This document shows positions 50,693 to 55,277 of a DNA stretch of 55,277 bases, one piece after another. The first letter of the stretch is position 1; the number at the start of each line of letters is the position of its first letter. The stretch is from Candidatus Neomicrothrix sp. UBA672 (GTDB lineage: Bacteria; Actinomycetota; Acidimicrobiia; Acidimicrobiales; MedAcidi-G1), in NCBI GenBank assembly GCA_002299135.1, contig DBNM01000122.1, positions 1 through 55,277 on the forward strand, in the 5' to 3' direction. The translations under genes and the position numbers were made by a program. The notes beneath the pieces were generated by a model, which saw nothing but the letters and a program-made list of their open reading frames with translations, made no database searches and had not been told where the DNA came from.

Positions 50693-51754
50693 ATGACTTC
50701 TGCAGTTGAGTTAAGTGGAATAACGAAACGGTTTGGTGATGTAGTTGCTGTTGACAATGTTGATTTGTCAATTGCAGATGGAGAGTTTTTCGCGATGTTG
50801 GGACCCAGCGGGTGTGGTAAAACAACAACTTTAAGACTGATCGCCGGTTTGGAATTTCCTACTGAAGGAAGTCTTTCAATTTTTGGTCAAGAAGTAGGGA
50901 CATTAACGCCTGATAAAAGACCAGTTAATACTGTGTTCCAAAATTATGCGCTATTTCCCCATCTAACCGTTTTAGAAAATGTTGGATTCGGTTTGAAAAT
51001 GCAAGGGGTTGACAAAGAAACAACGCGTAGTAGATCTATGGAAATGATTGAGCTGGTTCAACTCGATGGTTTAGCTAAAAGAAAACCTTCACAGATGTCA
51101 GGTGGACAGCAACAGCGAGTTGCGCTTGCTAGAGCTTTAGTCAATCAACCAAAAGTATTGCTTTTAGATGAGCCCTTAGGTGCACTTGATTTGAAGCTTC
51201 GACAAGAGATGCAACTTGAATTGAAGAAACTTCAGAGAGATGTTGGAATCAGTTTTGTTTTCGTGACACATGACCAAGAAGAAGCGCTCACAATGGCAGA
51301 CCGTATTGCGGTTATGGATGATGGTAAGTTGCTTCAAGTTGCTACACCTGAAGAAATATATGAACGTCCGGCAAACCGTTTTGTGGCTGATTTTATAGGT
51401 CAGACAAATTTGCTTGAAGGTACTGTTTCAGATGCAGAAACTGTGATTCTTGAAAACGGTATTTCTGTCAGAGCCAAAAATGGATTTACTGCAGGGACTC
51501 ATGTTGCGGTTAGTCTTCGACCTGAGCGTGCTCATATTCAATCTCAAGGTGAATTTGAAGAAGGTTGGTCACACGTAAATGGTTCTGTTGAAACAGTGAC
51601 CTATTTGGGCAACGCACTTATCTATGGCATAAAACTCGATTGGATGGATCTTGAGGTTCGTGAAGAAAACCACCCTGGGGTTGAGCTACACAGGCCAGGT
51701 GCAGAAATTACTGTCAGCTGGGACCCTGAAGCAATCTCTGTGGTTTCTGACTGA
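50693..51754 (+). CDS. potA: Spermidine/putrescine ABC transporter ATP-binding protein PotA
   Basis: This 353-residue ABC ATPase has Walker A GPSGCGKTT (37-45), the signature SGGQQQR (136-142), Walker B LLLDEP (156-161) and a C-terminal TOBE-type domain (ANRFVADFIGQTNLLEG and after). It powers import by the PotB-PotC permease pair. The subfamily with the TOBE domain includes polyamine, maltose, iron and molybdate importers; the polyamine assignment comes from the following genes. Its TGA is joined to the next ATG by a one-base overlap (TGATG). Confidence 0.93.
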   Translation: MTSAVELSGITKRFGDVVAVDNVDLSIADGEFFAMLGPSGCGKTTTLRLIAGLEFPTEGSLSIFGQEVGTLTPDKRPVNTVFQNYALFPHLTVLENVGFGLKMQGVDKETTRSRSMEMIELVQLDGLAKRKPSQMSGGQQQRVALARALVNQPKVLLLDEPLGALDLKLRQEMQLELKKLQRDVGISFVFVTHDQEEALTMADRIAVMDDGKLLQVATPEEIYERPANRFVADFIGQTNLLEGTVSDAETVILENGISVRAKNGFTAGTHVAVSLRPERAHIQSQGEFEEGWSHVNGSVETVTYLGNALIYGIKLDWMDLEVREENHPGVELHRPGAEITVSWDPEAISVVSD

Positions 51755-52656
51755 TGAAGACTGTAGTTAAAACAGATACTGAAACTGCGACTGCAACACC
51801 AGAATTTGAAAAGGCAGCACTTCGCCAAGAATCAAGACGTGGTCTCTTTCTCGCCCTGCCGGCTTATTTGTATTTGATTTTCTTTTTCGTAATTTCACTT
51901 TTCATCGTTTTTATTTACAGTTTTGCGACTCGAAACCGTTTTGGTGGCACTGATTTATCCGGATGGAATCTTGATAGCTATGCAAGAATTAGTGAACCCA
52001 TAGTTAGAGATGTCCTTTTTCGGTCCGTATGGCTTGCTTTTATTACCACAGTTATTTGTTTGGTTATCGCTTATCCTTTTGCTTACTTTCTTTCAACGCG
52101 TCGAGTTGCTGTAAGGAACGTCATGTTGGTATTTGTGATGATTCCGTTTTGGACAAATTTTCTAGTTCGTAATTTTGCATGGAGAGTCATACTAGGGAAT
52201 GACGGGCCACTAACTAATGCAACTGAATTTGTGGGTTTAGGTTCTGCAGAACTTTTGTTCACACAAACCGCAGTGGTATTGGGTCTTGTCTATGGCTATT
52301 TGCCTTTTATGATTCTTCCTCTGTACGCGGCTATAGAGAGAATAGATCGACGTTTATTAGAAGCAAGTAGGGATCTTTACGGGACAGGATTGCAATCTTT
52401 TCGACATGTGCTTTTCCCTCTGTCAATGCCGGGTGTAATAGCTGGATCAATCCTAGTTTTTGTGCCAAGTCTAGGAGCTTATGTGACACCAGAAATTTTA
52501 GGTGGAGCTAAAACCACATTACTTGGAAGCTATATCGTCACTCAGTTTCTCACCGCTAGAAATTGGCCTTTTGGTGCGGCGCTTTCTTTCGTTCTTATGT
52601 TAGTGATGTTAGTAACCACAATTGTTTACTTCCGAAAAGGTGGCAGGACGTTATGA
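51754..52656 (+). CDS. potB: Spermidine/putrescine ABC transporter permease PotB
   Basis: This 300-residue inner-membrane permease has about six helices and the EAA-type cytoplasmic loop EASRDLYGTGLQSFRHVLFPLSMPGVI that couples to the ATPase. The N-terminal 30 residues (TDTETATATPEFEKAALRQESRR) are hydrophilic and cytoplasmic. It follows potA with one overlapping base, and its TGA overlaps the ATG of potC (ATGA). The pair of dissimilar permeases with a PotD-type receptor defines the polyamine type of importer. Confidence 0.92.
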   Translation: MKTVVKTDTETATATPEFEKAALRQESRRGLFLALPAYLYLIFFFVISLFIVFIYSFATRNRFGGTDLSGWNLDSYARISEPIVRDVLFRSVWLAFITTVICLVIAYPFAYFLSTRRVAVRNVMLVFVMIPFWTNFLVRNFAWRVILGNDGPLTNATEFVGLGSAELLFTQTAVVLGLVYGYLPFMILPLYAAIERIDRRLLEASRDLYGTGLQSFRHVLFPLSMPGVIAGSILVFVPSLGAYVTPEILGGAKTTLLGSYIVTQFLTARNWPFGAALSFVLMLVMLVTTIVYFRKGGRTL

Positions 52657-53483
52657 GCACCTCCGTGGAACCACGTGGTTGGGCTAAAGCAGCTTTACAT
52701 GTAAACGGTTGGTTCGTTTATATGTTTTTCTATGCACCCATAGTTTTACTAGTTATCTATTCATTTAGTAATAGTAGAAATGTAGGTACATGGGGAGGTT
52801 TCACACTCGATTGGTATCGTGATTTTTTTGATAGCTCGAATGCCCGTGGAGCATTATCAAATTCAGTGAAAATAGCGATTTTCTCTACCATCATTTCTGT
52901 CGCACTTGGAACTATGGCAGCGTTATCGCTCGAACGTTTTACATTCCGAGGAAAGAAAGTTTTTGATGCTCTTCTTTATTTGCCGATAATCATCCCTGAC
53001 GTAACTATGGCAGTAATGATGCTGCTGTTCTTTGGTGAATTTTTTGACGTCCTTGACGCTCTGTTTGGTCTTGGGCTACGAAAAGGTTTCTGGTCAATTT
53101 CAATAAGCCATATTGCCTTCAATATAAGTTTCGTATCAGTTGTAGTTCGGGCTCGTCTCGCTGGTATGGATACGGACTTGGAAGAGGCAGCAATCGACTT
53201 GTATGCCTCTAGATGGAAAGCTTTTCGTTATGTCACATTCCCACAGATAGTTCCTGGAATTGCGGGAGGTGCACTCTTAGCTATGACCTTGTCCCTTGAC
53301 GATGTTGTAATTACTCAGTTTGTTGCGGGTCCGGGTTGGACGACATTACCTGTCTATGTCTTTGGACTGATACGCAAGGGTGTAACTCCTCTAATTAATG
53401 CAGTTTCAGTGACGATGCTTGTGGTCTCAATGCTTTTGGTCGTGCTATCGATCGTCGCTCAACGAGTAAGAAGAAGTGGTTAA
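52653..53483 (+). CDS. potC: Spermidine/putrescine ABC transporter permease PotC
   Basis: I start this gene at ATG 52653, which overlaps the potB stop (ATGA); a longer upstream frame lies within potB. The 276-residue protein has about six helices and the coupling loop EEAAIDLYASRWKAFRYVTFPQIVPGIAGG (EAA loop). The opening VNGWFVYMFFYAPIVLLVIYSFSNSR is typical of PotC. It completes the membrane pair and is followed 54 bp later by potD. Confidence 0.93.
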   Translation: MSTSVEPRGWAKAALHVNGWFVYMFFYAPIVLLVIYSFSNSRNVGTWGGFTLDWYRDFFDSSNARGALSNSVKIAIFSTIISVALGTMAALSLERFTFRGKKVFDALLYLPIIIPDVTMAVMMLLFFGEFFDVLDALFGLGLRKGFWSISISHIAFNISFVSVVVRARLAGMDTDLEEAAIDLYASRWKAFRYVTFPQIVPGIAGGALLAMTLSLDDVVITQFVAGPGWTTLPVYVFGLIRKGVTPLINAVSVTMLVVSMLLVVLSIVAQRVRRSG

Positions 53484-53537
53484 GCGCTATTATCGCTTTT
53501 AAGTAGGTCTAGTTGGCCTCAGAGGGGAAAGAAAGAT

Positions 53538-54644
53538 ATGAGAAATTTGAAACGTTTTAGGTATTTAGCTGTTCTACTTACCTTAGCTTTAGCAGTTTCT
53601 TCGTGTGGAAGCGACAGTGATGAAGCCGCTGCAGCAGATTGCGAATTGAATCAAGTAGATGGCGATTTGGCTTTGTATAACTGGGCTGAATACATCGATG
53701 AAGAACAACTAGCTGAGTTCGCAACAGAATATGGTATCAGCGCAACCATGGATGTTTATGATTCTAATGAAGCGATGCAACCAATCATTTCTGCAGGTAA
53801 TTCTGGTTATGACGTTATTGTGCCGTCTGACTACATGGTTTCTATTCTTATCGCAGATAAAAAGGTCCAGAAACTGAATTCTGACGCTATTCCGAATGCT
53901 AAAAACATCTCAGCTGATTTTAGTGGTTTGTATTATGACCCTTCTGGCGAATACACAGTTCCATATCAGTGGGGTACTACCGGTATAGGAGTTAATACGA
54001 CAGTTGTTGGAAAAGATTTCCCACGTTCTTGGGGATTGATTTTTGATCCGAGCATTTCGGGCGCTTTCGATGGGAAGATCCAGTTGTTAAATGACCCACG
54101 TGAGACGATGGGAGCGGCGCTTAAGTATCTTGGTTATTCACTAAACACGACAGATAAGGGTGAATTGGACAAGGCAAAGGATTTGGTCGCGTCAACCGCT
54201 GACAGGCTGGCCGCTTTTAATACAGATTCTGCAGATGAATTCCTAACCAGTGGAGAAACTGTAATTGGACACGGATATTCAGGTGACATGTTCGTTCAAT
54301 TCCTGGAGACCGATAATCCTGAGGATTACGTTTATTTTGTTCCTGAGGAAGGTGGAACAAGGTGGATAGACAATATGGGAATTCCTTTTGATGCCCCACA
54401 CCCATGCACCGCACATACCTTCATTAACTGGCTACTTGGTGCAGACCAAGGAGCTGCTCTTTCCAATTGGAACTACTATGGAACCCCTAATGATGCTGCT
54501 GTAGCAGGGCTTGATGAAGATCTACTTGATTTCGTCAATGATCCTGAATTGTTAGCAGGTGGTGTTGATTCACTTGAAGAGATTGAGGATACAGGTGATT
54601 TTGAAATCAATTATGCTGACGCTTTCGTAGAAGCTAAAGGCTGA
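53538..54644 (+). CDS. potD: Spermidine/putrescine-binding lipoprotein PotD
   Basis: This is the extracellular substrate receptor of the importer. The 368-residue protein starts with a basic segment, a hydrophobic signal and a lipobox VSSC with the lipid-modified Cys23, as expected for an actinobacterial anchored receptor. The mature part begins LALYNWAEYIDEE, the hallmark opening of PotD-type binding proteins, and continues with YDVIVPSDYMV, VPYQWGTTGIGVN and GHGYSGDMFV. Which polyamine it prefers is not decided by the sequence. It ends the operon, and a strong hairpin follows 12 bp after the stop. Confidence 0.92.
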   Translation: MRNLKRFRYLAVLLTLALAVSSCGSDSDEAAAADCELNQVDGDLALYNWAEYIDEEQLAEFATEYGISATMDVYDSNEAMQPIISAGNSGYDVIVPSDYMVSILIADKKVQKLNSDAIPNAKNISADFSGLYYDPSGEYTVPYQWGTTGIGVNTTVVGKDFPRSWGLIFDPSISGAFDGKIQLLNDPRETMGAALKYLGYSLNTTDKGELDKAKDLVASTADRLAAFNTDSADEFLTSGETVIGHGYSGDMFVQFLETDNPEDYVYFVPEEGGTRWIDNMGIPFDAPHPCTAHTFINWLLGADQGAALSNWNYYGTPNDAAVAGLDEDLLDFVNDPELLAGGVDSLEEIEDTGDFEINYADAFVEAKG

Positions 54645-54655
54645 TTCGAGTATTT

Positions 54656-54694
54656 AAAAAAAGTGGGACCTCTTTATTGGGGTCCCACTTTTTT
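54656..54694. terminator. Bidirectional rho-independent terminator
   Basis: A perfect 10-bp stem AAGTGGGACC (54661-54670) / GGTCCCACTT (54681-54690) surrounds a 10-base loop, flanked by an A-run upstream and a T-run downstream. On either strand the hairpin is followed by Ts, so it can end both potD and the convergent aminotransferase gene. Confidence 0.92.
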
Positions 54695-54722
54695 AATTTA
54701 TATTGCAGATATTAGAAAAGCT

Positions 54723-55277
54723 TTATTTCAATACCTCAGCCATTGTGTCGATAACTTGACCTATTTCGTTGTCACTAATAGTTAGTGGAGGGCAAATTGC
54801 GAGTCCAGTGTTTAGGGGTCTTAAAATAACTCCCTTGGAGCGGATTTCATTTCTGATTTGCGTAGGGTCCTGTTCAATCTCGACTGCGTATACAGCACCA
54901 GTTCCACGCCAAGAGTCAATGAGGCTATCTGATCGTAATGATTCCAAACCGTTTCGGATCTGCTCTCCAACATGGTTAGCTCGCTCAACCAAAGTTTCAC
55001 GTTCCATCAATTCCAAATTCGCAATACCAGCTGCACAAGACGTTGGATGACCAGAATATGTATAGCCAGTCCTGAGAACGAAATCAGGTTCTTCAAGGGT
55101 GTCACAAACATTTCTAGAAATAATTACACCGGATAGAGGTAGATACCCAGAGGTAACACCTTTCGCAAAAGTCATTAAATCAGGAGTTACTCCAAAATGT
55201 TGAGCTCCAAACCATTTCCCTGTCCGACCAAACCCGCAAATAACTTCATCAAAAATAAGCAAAGCACCGTTATCATC
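54723..55277 (-). CDS. Class III PLP-dependent aminotransferase, C-terminal part (truncated by window end)
   Basis: The frame runs to the last base, so the gene begins outside the window. The visible C-terminal 184 residues contain LLIFDEVICGFGRTGKWFG, the Schiff-base lysine in TFAKGVTSGYLPLSG, TGYTYSGHPTSCAAGIAN and the end ICPPLTISDNEIGQVIDTMAEVL. It is a clear paralogue of the aminotransferase at 46700-47929, sharing several blocks, but the residues between differ enough that it is not a recent duplicate. It likely acts on a related amine. The terminator between it and potD serves both. Confidence 0.9.
   Translation of the reverse strand, partial: DDNGALLIFDEVICGFGRTGKWFGAQHFGVTPDLMTFAKGVTSGYLPLSGVIISRNVCDTLEEPDFVLRTGYTYSGHPTSCAAGIANLELMERETLVERANHVGEQIRNGLESLRSDSLIDSWRGTGAVYAVEIEQDPTQIRNEIRSKGVILRPLNTGLAICPPLTISDNEIGQVIDTMAEVLK

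Overview
The window looks like a piece of chromosome from an AT-rich actinobacterium (Actinomycetota), most likely a free-living, streamlined aquatic or marine lineage related to Acidimicrobiia. The actinobacterial signal is direct: a DUF2342-type zinc metalloprotease, a PDZ/Lon-like protease and a UPF0182 membrane protein lie together, a combination known from the Mycobacterium tuberculosis Rv3193c-Rv3195 locus, and the nucleoside salvage genes are grouped as in actinobacteria. The low GC, the frequent GTG and TTG starts and the very tight packing (several convergent pairs share their stop codons) suggest streamlining. The exact lineage is inference. No phage, insertion sequence, CRISPR array or rRNA was seen. 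There is one initiator tRNA and one toxin-antitoxin pair.

Layout. 1-10.3 kb is housekeeping and conserved actinobacterial genes: a surE fragment, an MFS transporter, the zinc metalloprotease, moaE, a small membrane protein, mreB, a HEAT-repeat protein with a small membrane ORF lacking an ordinary start codon, the PDZ/Lon protease, UPF0182 and a coiled-coil protein. 10.4-14.8 kb holds two short-chain dehydrogenases, tRNA-fMet, a flavin-binding split-barrel protein, SnoaL-like and VOC proteins, and alanine dehydrogenase. 14.8-27.2 kb is a divergent catabolic island. Leftward run two FAD/GcvT fusion dehydrogenases of the dimethylglycine/sarcosine type and a non-pyrrolysine MttB-family methyltransferase. 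Rightward run a Rieske oxygenase and a four-gene acetoin-dehydrogenase-like complex (E1 alpha, E1 beta, AcoX, E2). This suggests use of methylated amines as carbon, one-carbon and nitrogen sources, and cleavage of a keto compound to acetyl-CoA.

27.2-35.8 kb is nucleoside salvage: pseudouridine-5'-phosphate glycosidase, purine nucleoside phosphorylase, a phosphohexomutase-family enzyme (likely phosphopentomutase here), deoxyribose-phosphate aldolase, an active aldehyde dehydrogenase with a truncated catalytically empty partner, thymidine phosphorylase and cytidine deaminase. Together they can take deoxynucleosides to glyceraldehyde-3-phosphate and acetate. 35.8-41.8 kb holds heme A synthase, an alkylsulfatase with an acyl-CoA dehydrogenase, a VapBC-type pair with a palindromic operator-like site, and an epoxide-hydrolase-like protein.

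41.8-55.3 kb is a nitrogen/polyamine island: an amino acid permease with EIIA-like and RCK_C-like tail domains, a PhyH-type dioxygenase, a DAO-type amine oxidase, a class III aminotransferase, a C45-type Ntn hydrolase, a GNAT acetyltransferase, an agmatinase-family ureohydrolase, a complete PotABCD polyamine importer, a strong bidirectional terminator, and a second class III aminotransferase running off the end. The combination of an importer, an N-acyltransferase and an N-acyl hydrolase around the agmatinase is the most promising candidate for an undescribed pathway variant.
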